Assembly: GCA_937898665.1 (NCBI GenBank)
Contig: CALEIY010000007.1
Coordinates: 1-42,763, forward strand
Direction of reading: 5' to 3'
Source of the DNA: Candidatus Bathyarchaeota archaeon
Lineage (GTDB): Archaea > Thermoproteota > Bathyarchaeia > TCS64 > B23
DNA: 42,763 nt
Position 1 is the first letter of the stretch. Every line of letters starts with the position of its first letter. Shown piece after piece: positions 8,720 to 15,469 of the stretch. The notes below the pieces were generated by a model that had not been told where the DNA came from, did no database searches, and saw nothing but the letters and a program-made list of their open reading frames with translations. The position numbers and the translations under genes were made by a program.

Positions 8720-9475
8720 GTGATCCCGAGGGGAGATGCCAGCATCTATACTCGAAGCCTCTATGGATGTGAGGCATCTGAGGTCTCCGACGTCGTAGTC
8801 CTCACCCCGATAGACGACATCATCCAGGGTTTAAGGGAGAGGGGAGAGGAGACCATAGAGCTTAAGGGATTCTTCAAGGGATTCCACGCCCACATCGGCG
8901 GCAGACGATTCACCCTCTTCAAATCCCTCATAGGCAGTCCAGGAGCCGGCGACTGCCTCTACTACCTCAGATTCACCCCCTGCCGCTATGTGATCTACAC
9001 GGGGCTGATAGGGGCGTTACAGGATTGGATAGAGGTTGGAGACCTTATCATCCCCACCTCAGCCTATAGGGGTGAGGGAGCCTCAAAATACTTCGTCGAT
9101 GAGGCCTATCCCGCGGCGGCTGACTTCCAGCTCCTCCGAAGACTCTCAGACGTCCTCGACGAACTCCTCAAGGGGGAGGAGATCAAAACCCATTACGGCG
9201 CGATCTACACGACCGACTCCTTCGCCTCCGAGACGGATGAGTTCCTAGAGAGGTGGAGGAGCCGCCGCCTCATAGGCATCGAGATGGAGACCTCGGCGAT
9301 ATACACCATAGCGAGGCTACTTGGCATCAAAGCCGCAGCCATCCACCTGGTGAGCGACAACCCTATAACGGGTAAAACCCTCTTCCACAAACTCCCAGAG
9401 GAGGATAAGCGACGCATGGAGAGGGGTAGAGGCCTCCTCATCGAAGCCTTAGCCAGACTCATCGAGAGCCTTTAA
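8720..9475 (+). CDS. nucleoside phosphorylase (PNP/UDP family)
   Basis: A 251-residue cytoplasmic enzyme of the PNP_UDP_1 family, which cleaves a nucleoside with phosphate to base and ribose-1-phosphate. Family features include the phosphate-site-like GSPGAGD near residue 73, YTGLIGALQDWIEVGDLIIPTSA near 93-113, and the nucleoside-binding GIEMETSAIYTIARLLGIKAAAIHLVSDN near 190-215. It starts at GTG 8720. It is transcribed with an ArsR-like regulator immediately upstream and overlaps the end of a convergent gene by 27 bp. The base (purine or uracil) cannot be decided by eye. Together with adenine deaminase and the phosphoribosyltransferase it points to active nucleoside salvage. Confidence 0.85.
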   Translation: MIPRGDASIYTRSLYGCEASEVSDVVVLTPIDDIIQGLRERGEETIELKGFFKGFHAHIGGRRFTLFKSLIGSPGAGDCLYYLRFTPCRYVIYTGLIGALQDWIEVGDLIIPTSAYRGEGASKYFVDEAYPAAADFQLLRRLSDVLDELLKGEEIKTHYGAIYTTDSFASETDEFLERWRSRRLIGIEMETSAIYTIARLLGIKAAAIHLVSDNPITGKTLFHKLPEEDKRRMERGRGLLIEALARLIESL

Positions 9476-10186
9476 CCTCAACTCCCTATAGGCCCTCCTA
9501 GCAGCCTCATAGGTCTCCCTCATCTCCCCCTCCGAGACGACCCCGACAGCCGCACTCCCAACATATCGATAGACGAATCTAAAGGCCTCCAGGGGCTTTA
9601 GACGTCCAGCTGCGAGAGGCTTGATGGCTATCACCCCAAACCTACAACGCCTGATGGCCTCCAGGCTTTCATCGAAGCTGGGCTCCATGGCATAGCCAAC
9701 CCTATTGAGGGGGGCTAAAACCACCTTGATGGGCAGCTCAACCCTCTCCAGCCAGGGGATGGTCATACCTGGCCTATGGGTTGCTACGCCTCCACAAGCT
9801 CCATACTCCTCTATAACCTCCAACCTCCTGGCTATGGCATCCACATCCCCTCTATCAGCCACCTCGGCGTGGACAGCCACAACCTCAGGCTCTAGGGGGG
9901 AGAGTCGGTTCAGGATTTCCCTCAAAGCCCTGCCGGATAGATGGGTGGAGTATACGACGTAGGGCTTTACGCCGCTACGCCTGGAAGCCTCTATCAGGGC
10001 GTCTATGGGTCTATCAGCCAATAGTTGGACGGCGTCGACGCCCAGCTCGAAGCTCTTGAGGAAGAGTCTAACCATATTCTCGGGGTTTAGGTAGAAGCGT
10101 TGATAGTAGAGGAGGCTCTTAGCACCGAATTGCCCCGCACCTATGAAGGGGCTGCAGCCCATCAGGAGGGGTGGAAGCCTCATCAT
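9449..10186 (-). CDS. conserved archaeal protein, probable TIM barrel
   Basis: I do not recognise a characterised function. The 245-residue protein starts at ATG 10186 (or 10183) with MGCSPFIGAGQFG, a glycine-rich opening, then alternates short hydrophobic strands and helices. The repeating spacing (VDAVQLLAD, KPYVVYSTH, PEVVAVHAE, IKVVLAPL, FGVIAIKPLAAGRL, VGSAAVGVVSE) is that of a (beta/alpha)8 barrel. The late strand IAIKPLAAGRLKP resembles the seventh strand of aldo-keto reductases, but the usual catalytic Tyr and Lys pattern is not evident. No signal peptide or membrane segment. It is monocistronic or starts a short minus-strand group, convergent with the nucleoside phosphorylase. Confidence 0.65.
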   Translation of the reverse strand: MMRLPPLLMGCSPFIGAGQFGAKSLLYYQRFYLNPENMVRLFLKSFELGVDAVQLLADRPIDALIEASRRSGVKPYVVYSTHLSGRALREILNRLSPLEPEVVAVHAEVADRGDVDAIARRLEVIEEYGACGGVATHRPGMTIPWLERVELPIKVVLAPLNRVGYAMEPSFDESLEAIRRCRFGVIAIKPLAAGRLKPLEAFRFVYRYVGSAAVGVVSEGEMRETYEAARRAYRELRLKALDESG

Positions 10187-10221
10187 CTGTTAAAAAGGGG
10201 TGTGAACCTTATAGGATGCGC

Positions 10222-10704
10222 TCAGCCGTGAAGCCTCTTGGTTAGTCGAGCCACCCGTCTCCCCATCTCCCTACAGGTCTCTAAGTCCTCATCGTCGGGG
10301 GCGCCGACGGAGACGGCTCCATAATGGTTTCGGCCTGAGGTTCCCTGGATGACCATGCCGTGGATTAGCATGGCGTGGATCAGCGACAACAACGTCGTCT
10401 CAGCTCCGGAGTGGACTCCCCCGCTGCTGGTGAAGGCTGCGCCGACCTTCCCCTCCAGCTTTCCGTGATGCTTAACCGAGGCGTCTATGAACTCCTTTAT
10501 CTTAGCCGTCGCCTGCCCATAGTAGACGGGCGACCCTATTATGATGCCGTCGTATTGGGGGAGTTCATCCACGGAGGCCTCATCCACCCGTTTAACCTCA
10601 ACCTCCACCCCCTCCTCCCTCACACCCTCAGCGACAGCGTAGGCCATCTTCTCCGTGTTCCCAGTCCTAGAGTCATAGACGATGAGAATCCTCACCATAC
10701 GCAT
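10222..10704 (-). CDS. flavodoxin / WrbA-like flavoprotein
   Basis: A 160-residue flavodoxin-fold protein. The FMN phosphate loop SRTGNTEKMA is at about residues 12-21, GSPVYYGQATAKIKEF near 57-72 matches the WrbA/NAD(P)H:quinone oxidoreductase subgroup, and AAFTSSGGVHSGAETTL near 88-104 is the third FMN loop. It probably carries electrons or reduces quinones in the cytoplasm. It starts at ATG 10704 (or 10698), about 25 bp from an AT-rich palindrome that contains the likely TATA box, suggesting a leaderless message. It follows a flavin reductase-type gene on the same strand, so a joint flavin-redox role is plausible but unproven. Confidence 0.85.
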   Translation of the reverse strand: MRMVRILIVYDSRTGNTEKMAYAVAEGVREEGVEVEVKRVDEASVDELPQYDGIIIGSPVYYGQATAKIKEFIDASVKHHGKLEGKVGAAFTSSGGVHSGAETTLLSLIHAMLIHGMVIQGTSGRNHYGAVSVGAPDDEDLETCREMGRRVARLTKRLHG

Positions 10705-10718
10705 CCCATAAAGAGAAG

Positions 10719-10732
10719 TTTAAGGCCTTAAA
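10719..10732. promoter_or_regulatory. 14-bp palindrome over the flavodoxin TATA region
   Basis: TTTAAGG-CCTTAAA is a perfect 14-bp palindrome in the 34-bp gap between the flavin reductase stop and the flavodoxin start. Read on the minus strand, the TTTTTAAGG it contains lies 22-30 bp before the flavodoxin ATG, the right place for the TATA box of a leaderless transcript. A repressor site is possible. Confidence 0.4.
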
Positions 10733-10738
10733 AATTGG

Positions 10739-11278
10739 TTAGGGTAGCCTATCCCTCGCATCCTCCTCGGCGTAGACCCCTAGGATGAGGCCGAAGTAGA
10801 GGGTGTGGTAATCCCCAGCTGGGTAGCACTCCCCCCTCAGCTCTTCCTCAAGGGCCTCAGGCTTCAAATCCGTCTTGTAGGCGACTCTACACTCATAGTG
10901 AACTGGGCATTCAGCTATGTAGGGGACATCCACCTCAAAGCCCTTGACGGGGGTTAGGTTCAGCGCCCTAAACTTATCGACATCCCTCCCAGATTTTGTT
11001 CCACAGAACTCTAGGGCCTGCTCCATCCCCCTGGCGGGGAGGCAGACGGTGAACTCACCTGACTCCTCGATGAGGTGATGCGTGAATCTCGAAGGCCTGA
11101 CGGCGACCAGGAAGAAGGGTTTACGCCAGATCGTCCCTATGAGGCCCCAGCCGATCGTCATCGCGTTGGCCTTACCATCCTCACCGGCGGAGACTAGGAA
11201 GAGGCCATCTCCCTTCAATAGCCTCTCGGTCTCGATTAGATATTCGAAGGGATCGACTTTTCCCCTCACATCGATCAC
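10739..11278 (-). CDS. flavin reductase-like FMN-binding protein (flavoredoxin family)
   Basis: A 179-residue protein of the flavin reductase-like domain (split-barrel FMN-binding) family. The opening GLFLVSAGEDGKANAMTIGWGLIGTIWRKPFFLVAVRPSRFTH pattern (residues 26-67) is diagnostic, followed by the FTVCLP strand near 77-82 and FCGTKSGRDVDKF near 91-103. Members bind FMN and act as flavoredoxins or flavin reductases in archaea and sulfate reducers. Cysteines are present near 80, 92, 124 and 129. It starts at GTG 11278; this codon lies in the left arm of a 9-bp inverted repeat, so expression is probably controlled there. It precedes the flavodoxin gene on the same strand. Confidence 0.85.
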   Translation of the reverse strand: MIDVRGKVDPFEYLIETERLLKGDGLFLVSAGEDGKANAMTIGWGLIGTIWRKPFFLVAVRPSRFTHHLIEESGEFTVCLPARGMEQALEFCGTKSGRDVDKFRALNLTPVKGFEVDVPYIAECPVHYECRVAYKTDLKPEALEEELRGECYPAGDYHTLYFGLILGVYAEEDARDRLP

Positions 11279-11298
11279 CTTTAAGGCAGAAGGTGATC
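11273..11298. promoter_or_regulatory. inverted repeat over the flavin reductase start codon
   Basis: GATCACCTT (11273-11281) and AAGGTGATC (11290-11298) are perfect 9-bp inverted arms spaced by 8 bp. The left arm holds the GTG start (11276-11278, minus strand). A minus-strand TATA-like ATTTTAATCC (about 11310-11319) places transcription start within or next to the repeat. This is the geometry of a repressor operator, or of an mRNA hairpin masking the start. Confidence 0.5.
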
Positions 11299-11348
11299 AC
11301 CTCTCCCTGGATTAAAATCCATCGATAAGTGTCAAAGGAAAATCTCGA

Positions 11349-11825
11349 TTAGACTATGTATCTGCCGTCGAAGCGCTCGAAGTCCTTCACCAGCTCCAGC
11401 TCCAACCCCTCTGATAGCTCGTCGAACTCCTCCTCGCTCAGGTCTGTCCAAGGCCCCGTTATGGAGACATCTACGACGGGATGTTCACGACCGAAGTTCT
11501 CGACGCACACCCTATAAGCCAAGGCCCTAACCCGCCTCTCATCGACGTAGCCGAGGGCGTGGAGATACTCGTGTAGGAGAACCGTGAAGATGTAGGCCTT
11601 ACGCCTCCGCTCACATCGCTCACCCTCTATGAGGCGTCGATTCAGGATGATCTCGTTGGTTCCCAGCGGGTGGAAGGCTCCAACGTTTCTTGGGAGATTC
11701 CCCAGGTAGAGCATTAAGCCCACTCTGTGTTCGCCTAGGGTTCTCTTAACCGCCCTCTTCACGAGGGCGAAGATGTCGGCATAGTCCCTCGCCTTCTCCA
11801 AATCCTCTGAGAGGGACATCCTCAA
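11349..11825 (-). CDS. small zincin-like putative metalloprotease
   Basis: A 158-residue soluble protein of unknown family. Residues 85-95 read HEYLHALGYVD, an HExxHxxGxxD zinc motif: His85, Glu86 and His89 as in all zincins, and Asp95 where metzincins have the third His (the snapalysin-type variant). The stretch before it, YIFTVLLHEYLHAL, is the expected active-site helix. There is no signal peptide and no obvious pro-region. The acidic C-terminal half (about 115-150) has no recognised motif. The start is likely ATG 11825 or 11819. It lies 9 bp downstream of nfu and close to tatD on the same strand, so the three may form an operon. Protease activity is inferred from the motif only. Confidence 0.6.
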   Translation of the reverse strand: MRMSLSEDLEKARDYADIFALVKRAVKRTLGEHRVGLMLYLGNLPRNVGAFHPLGTNEIILNRRLIEGERCERRRKAYIFTVLLHEYLHALGYVDERRVRALAYRVCVENFGREHPVVDVSITGPWTDLSEEEFDELSEGLELELVKDFERFDGRYIV

Positions 11826-11834
11826 CGACTCCAG

Positions 11835-12080
11835 CTAGACGGCCTCAACGGCCTTAACCCCAGGGACACGTCTACGTAGATAGCCCTCTATGCTCATCTT
11901 CAGCGTCAACTGGGCCATGGGGCAGTGGGCGCAGGCTCCCTTCAGCCTCACCTTCACGACGTCGTCTGCGACGTCAACCAGCTCTACGTCTCCTCCATCC
12001 ATCTGTAGATAGGGGCGAACCTCCTCTATGGCCCTCTCAACATCTGCTCTAGATACCATCTTCCCATAGGTTGGAGGCAT
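11835..12080 (-). CDS. nfu: Nfu-type Fe-S cluster scaffold/carrier (NifU C-terminal domain)
   Basis: An 81-residue protein consisting of one NifU-like C-terminal domain. Residues from about 10 on match the family: VERAIEEVRPYLQMDGGDVELVDV, then the cluster-binding CAHCPMAQLT near residues 50-59 with its CxxC pair. Nfu proteins bind a [4Fe-4S] or [2Fe-2S] cluster between two monomers and hand it to client enzymes. That fits a genome with complex I, a [NiFe] hydrogenase and PriL. A later ATG at residue 8 (12059) is a possible alternative start. It lies between tatD and the zincin-like gene, all on the minus strand and closely spaced. Confidence 0.9.
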   Translation of the reverse strand: MPPTYGKMVSRADVERAIEEVRPYLQMDGGDVELVDVADDVVKVRLKGACAHCPMAQLTLKMSIEGYLRRRVPGVKAVEAV

Positions 12081-12103
12081 GCTATATAAGGGTTGATAAA
12101 GCC

Positions 12104-12844
12104 TTAAAGCCTCAGCAATCGCCTCAGGTTCCTCGTCGCCTTCTCCCCAATCTCCCTAGGCCTCACGTCCATCAGCGTGGCGATATGTTCAGCTACCCTC
12201 AATACATCTCTAGGCTGAGCTGAATCGGTCTCCGTCAGGAGGAGCTCCAGGGGTATACGCCTAACCGCATCGGGTGTCAACTCACCTCTGTTCAGGGGTC
12301 TCACCCCAATTGAGAGATAGATGCCCAAGTCCTCGCATCGCTCAACGTATTCCACGTCCCTGGAGAAGCCGTGGATGACCGCCCCCATTTCCACGTTTCC
12401 CTCCCCCTCTATTAATTCCAGGGTCTCGAAGCTAGGCGTCCTATCGTGGACGATGACGGGAAGCTCGAACTCTCGGGCCAGTCTAAGCTGAGCCTTGAAA
12501 GTCTCCCTCTGAATCTTCTTATCGATGATCCTCTCCTCATATACCCAATCTTTCGTCATTCTCCCAACGTAGTCCAATCCGATCTCGCTGACGGCGATGA
12601 CCTTACCCTCCTCGATGAGCTTCCTGAAGAGATGCTCAACCTCCACATCGTATTCATCCGCATACCAGGGGTGAACCCCTATACAAGCCCTCACAGCCTC
12701 GAAGCGATCAGCGATCTCCACCGCCCTCCTAGAGGACTCAAGGTCGATGCCAGCCGTGAGGATCAGGCCTACATCCACCTTTAAGGCCTCCATCACGGCG
12801 CTCTCAGCATCCTCCCCGAGATGACAATGACAATCCGAGAACAT
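12104..12844 (-). CDS. tatD: TatD-family metal-dependent hydrolase/DNase
   Basis: A 246-residue TIM-barrel amidohydrolase of the TatD family. The N-terminal metal motif DCHCHL (residues 4-9), GVHPWYADE near 57-65, SEIGLDYVG near 86-94, the PVIVHDRTPS strand near 130-139 and LLTETDSAQP near 209-218 follow the family order. TatD proteins are Mg-dependent 3'-5' DNases; archaeal members are mostly untested. It begins at ATG 12844. A minus-strand CTTTAAGTC at about 12867-12875 could be the TATA box of a leaderless mRNA. It diverges from the dsrE-like operon. Confidence 0.85.
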   Translation of the reverse strand: MFSDCHCHLGEDAESAVMEALKVDVGLILTAGIDLESSRRAVEIADRFEAVRACIGVHPWYADEYDVEVEHLFRKLIEEGKVIAVSEIGLDYVGRMTKDWVYEERIIDKKIQRETFKAQLRLAREFELPVIVHDRTPSFETLELIEGEGNVEMGAVIHGFSRDVEYVERCEDLGIYLSIGVRPLNRGELTPDAVRRIPLELLLTETDSAQPRDVLRVAEHIATLMDVRPREIGEKATRNLRRLLRL

Positions 12845-12909
12845 ATTGGAAGAGAGGGAGACGAGACTTAAAGGGGTTGCCCCTCGATTTAGGTTATGTT
12901 AAATTTTCC

Positions 12910-12937
12910 TTCAATTAAAAGGGAAAGTCTTATATCA
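12910..12937 (+). promoter_or_regulatory. promoter region of the dsrE-tusA-SQR operon
   Basis: Two TATA-like elements lie here: CAATTAAAAG (12912-12921) and CTTATATCA (12929-12937). The second is 29 bp before the DsrE ATG and the first about 45 bp before it. Which one is used cannot be decided by eye. Confidence 0.4.
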
Positions 12938-12965
12938 CATGGCTTGGAGGGAAAGGTGATGCGAA

Positions 12966-13373
12966 ATGGCTAAGGGACTTGGAATAATAATGTTCTCCGG
13001 AACCGCCGACAAGTTCATACCCCTCGGCGTTCTGACGCAGACGGCTGCCAACCTCGGCGTCCCTGTGCGCATCTTCGTCACCGGCTTCGCCCTACCATAC
13101 TTCACGAAGAATAAGCCTGAGCCTAGATTCCCAAAGGAGTTCGAGGACATGGTTCCAAAGGTTCATGAAGGCATGGAGCGGGTGAAGGCGCCGACCTGGT
13201 ATGACATGCTGAAGGATGCCAAGGAGCTTGGAGACGTCAAGGTCTACGTCTGCTCCCTCATGGCCGAGATCGTCGGCGTCAAGAAGGAGGATATGGATCC
13301 CATCGTGGACGATGTCGTCGGCGCCGCCTTCTTCATGAATGAGACGGAGGACTATGAGATCATCTTCATCTGA
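12966..13373 (+). CDS. DsrE/DsrF-like sulfur-relay protein
   Basis: A 135-residue protein of the DsrE-like superfamily (DsrE2/DsrE3-like branch). The alternating pattern LGIIMFSGTADKFIPLGVLTQTAANLGVPVRIFVTG at the N terminus is typical. Its single cysteine, Cys96 in VKVYVCSLMAEIVG, is where family members carry persulfide or thiosulfonate. In Metallosphaera, DsrE3A and TusA exchange thiosulfonate, and here tusA follows after 20 bp. It starts at ATG 12966 after GGTGATGCG. It is the first gene of a four-gene operon with an SQR-like flavoprotein and DUF1641, so a sulfane-sulfur carrier role is well supported by context, though not by direct data. Confidence 0.85.
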   Translation: MAKGLGIIMFSGTADKFIPLGVLTQTAANLGVPVRIFVTGFALPYFTKNKPEPRFPKEFEDMVPKVHEGMERVKAPTWYDMLKDAKELGDVKVYVCSLMAEIVGVKKEDMDPIVDDVVGAAFFMNETEDYEIIFI

Positions 13374-13393
13374 GGTGGGTAGAGGTGGTGGAG

Positions 13394-13633
13394 ATGCCTG
13401 AGCTGATAAAGGTTGATGCGAGGGGTATGGCCTGCCCAGGCCCGATATCGGCGCTGACCAGAGCCTACAGGAAGGCGAAGAACGGCGACACCATAGAGGT
13501 CTTAGCCACAGACCCAGGCTTCAAGCCTGACGTCCAGGCTTGGGTTAAGAGAACCAACAACGAGCTGATAGAGCTGACCGAAGAGGGAGGCGTAATCAAG
13601 GCCGTGATCAAGGTCACGGGGAAGAGGGGTTAA
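13394..13633 (+). CDS. tusA: TusA-family sulfur carrier protein
   Basis: A 79-residue two-layer alpha/beta sulfur carrier. The CPxP signature appears as ARGMACPGPI, with reactive Cys14 and Pro17, followed by the conserved GDTIEVLATDPGFKPDVQAWVK stretch. TusA carries persulfide sulfur for thiouridine synthesis, cofactor synthesis or dissimilatory sulfur oxidation. The frame is open to GTG 13385, but GAGGTGG at 13382-13388 spaces correctly to ATG 13394, the better start. It sits between the DsrE-like and SQR-like genes, which favours the dissimilatory or sulfide-handling role. Confidence 0.93.
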   Translation: MPELIKVDARGMACPGPISALTRAYRKAKNGDTIEVLATDPGFKPDVQAWVKRTNNELIELTEEGGVIKAVIKVTGKRG

Positions 13634-13658
13634 ACCCCATTTTTCTGAGGTGGTAGAG

Positions 13659-14834
13659 ATGAAGAAGGTTCTAATTCTCGGTGGAGGCGGAGGAGGAGCG
13701 ATTCTCGCAAATCTCCTACCAAAGGAGGAATTCGAAGTCACCGTCGTCGACCGAGATGAATATCACGTCTTCCAGCCTGGAAACCTCTTCATCGCCTTCT
13801 ACGGGGACAGCGTAGAGAAGTATCGAAGACCGATTAGATCGCTGCTGAAGCCCCATGTAAAACTCATCAGGGATGAGGTCACGGAGGTAAACCTCAACGA
13901 TAGAAAGGTGAAGCTTAAGGGGGATAAGAGCCTCGAGTATGACTACATAATCATCGCGACGGGAGCCAACCTCGACTTCGACGCCATAGAGGGGAATAGG
14001 GAGCTCCTGGAGAGCTATGGAGACTTCTACTCAACATTGGAGAACGCTGAGAAACTCTACAAGACGCTGAAGGAGATGAGGGAGGGACGCTTCGTAATAG
14101 CCATCGCAGACCCAATATACAAGTGTCCACCAGGCCCCCATAAGGGAGCCTTCCTCTCATCGACGCTCTTCGAGAGGATGGGCGTCGACGTTGACGTGGT
14201 TCTCGCCCTTCCCTTCCCACACGCCTATCCATCGAAGACCATCAGCGACATAATAGAGCCGGAGCTGGAGAAGAGGAACATAGAGGTTCACACCTTCTTC
14301 ACCGTCGACAGCATCGACGTTGAGAAGAAGCGCATCTACAGCCTCGAAGGCGAGGAGCTTGAATACACCGTCGCCACCGTCATACCGCCGCATGAGGGGC
14401 CGAGATACAAGGTTGAGCCCTCAGAGGTGAAGGATGACAGCAACTATCTGAAGATCGATAAGTATACCTGCCTCATAGAGGGCTTCGACGACGCCTACGC
14501 CATAGGGGACTGCACAAATGCCCCGACGTCGAAGAGCGGGGTCACAGCCCACCTCCAGGCTGAGGTTGTCGCTGAGAGGCTTCAGGGCTTCGACGCCAGA
14601 TACAGCGGCAGAACAAACTGCCCGTTGATCACCGACGGCATGGGACTCTTCATCATCAGCGACTATGATCACCCACCGATACCTGTGAGATTGTCGAGGT
14701 TTAAGAGGCTGCTCGAAGACCTCTTCGTCGCCACCTACTGGGATGCCATAAGGTATCCGGAGCTCTGGCAGCCCATCTTCCACGCCTACTTCGAGGCCAC
14801 ATCCCCAGCTAAACTCGGGGAGAGGGGATGGTGA
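13659..14834 (+). CDS. sulfide:quinone oxidoreductase-like FAD flavoprotein
   Basis: A 391-residue FAD-dependent pyridine nucleotide-disulfide reductase-fold protein of the SQR/flavocytochrome c sulfide dehydrogenase group. The FAD dinucleotide fold is at the N terminus (KVLILGGGGGGA, residues 3-13). IIATGAN (97-103) and YAIGDCTN (279-286) are the other FAD motifs. Redox cysteines expected for the group are Cys155 (YKCPPGP) and Cys320 (TNCPLIT). The third cysteine typical of true SQR (around 128 in Rhodobacter SQR) is absent, so the chemistry may be closer to FCC or a persulfide-linked variant. There is no signal peptide; the C-terminal LLEDLFVATYW stretch could be the amphipathic membrane-docking helix. 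GAGGTGG at 13647-13653 supports ATG 13659 over GTG 13650. Confidence 0.85.
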   Translation: MKKVLILGGGGGGAILANLLPKEEFEVTVVDRDEYHVFQPGNLFIAFYGDSVEKYRRPIRSLLKPHVKLIRDEVTEVNLNDRKVKLKGDKSLEYDYIIIATGANLDFDAIEGNRELLESYGDFYSTLENAEKLYKTLKEMREGRFVIAIADPIYKCPPGPHKGAFLSSTLFERMGVDVDVVLALPFPHAYPSKTISDIIEPELEKRNIEVHTFFTVDSIDVEKKRIYSLEGEELEYTVATVIPPHEGPRYKVEPSEVKDDSNYLKIDKYTCLIEGFDDAYAIGDCTNAPTSKSGVTAHLQAEVVAERLQGFDARYSGRTNCPLITDGMGLFIISDYDHPPIPVRLSRFKRLLEDLFVATYWDAIRYPELWQPIFHAYFEATSPAKLGERGW

Positions 14835-14843
14835 GGCGGGGAG

Positions 14844-15398
14844 ATGAGCGTCGAAACCGAGGAGCTCCTCACACAGCTTAAGGAGAGGGGAATCCTCGAC
14901 ACTCTGGTTCACGTCACCGAGCCGGAGGTCATAGAGAGGCTCTCAACGCTGCTGCTCAACGCGGGAACCCTACGCCTCATGGATCACCTGGACAGACTTT
15001 TGACGACGCTGGGAGAACTAGATGAGGACGCCATAGAGGGATTGGAGAAGATCATCAGGATACTAAAAACCTTGAATAGGATGGGGGTACTCGACACCCT
15101 GGAGAGCGTTCTGACACCTGAGATCATAGGAAGCCTATCCAGATACCTCGTGAGTGGAGGATTACTACGCCTCGTCGACGGCCTTGAGACGCTGAGTGAA
15201 GCCCTAGGTGAACTGGAGTTTGAGAAGGTTGGAGAGGCGATGCCGCTGGTGAGGGGCGCCCTTGAGGGGATACCTGAGAGGGCTGAGCGAGTCGGCCTCC
15301 TCGGACTGCTTGGGAAGCTGAGGGATAAAGACATCCAGAGAGGCCTAGGCGTAGTCATGGAGATACTTAAGGCCATAGGAAAAACCTATGGAGATTAA
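14844..15398 (+). CDS. DUF1641 helical protein of the SQR-like operon
   Basis: A 184-residue, almost entirely helical protein matching the DUF1641 pattern: two copies of a Leu-rich unit, roughly residues 10-55 and 75-120. Each reads like LTQLKERGILDTL...EVIERLSTLLLNAGTLRLMDHLD and MGVLDTLESVLTPEIIGSLSRYLVSGGLLRLVDGL, which is an internal repeat. There are no cysteines and no transmembrane segment. DUF1641 proteins recur beside SQR-like flavoproteins and formate dehydrogenases, but no biochemical role is established. It starts at ATG 14844, 9 bp after the flavoprotein stop, and ends the operon. A partner or scaffold for the flavoprotein is a reasonable guess only. Confidence 0.8.
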   Translation: MSVETEELLTQLKERGILDTLVHVTEPEVIERLSTLLLNAGTLRLMDHLDRLLTTLGELDEDAIEGLEKIIRILKTLNRMGVLDTLESVLTPEIIGSLSRYLVSGGLLRLVDGLETLSEALGELEFEKVGEAMPLVRGALEGIPERAERVGLLGLLGKLRDKDIQRGLGVVMEILKAIGKTYGD

Positions 15399-15469
15399 AC
15401 TCACCCTTCTTTCTGAAGCGGTTTAGGATTAAATATCGATTTAATTTTTATTTTAAGTTAGGTGTGAGG

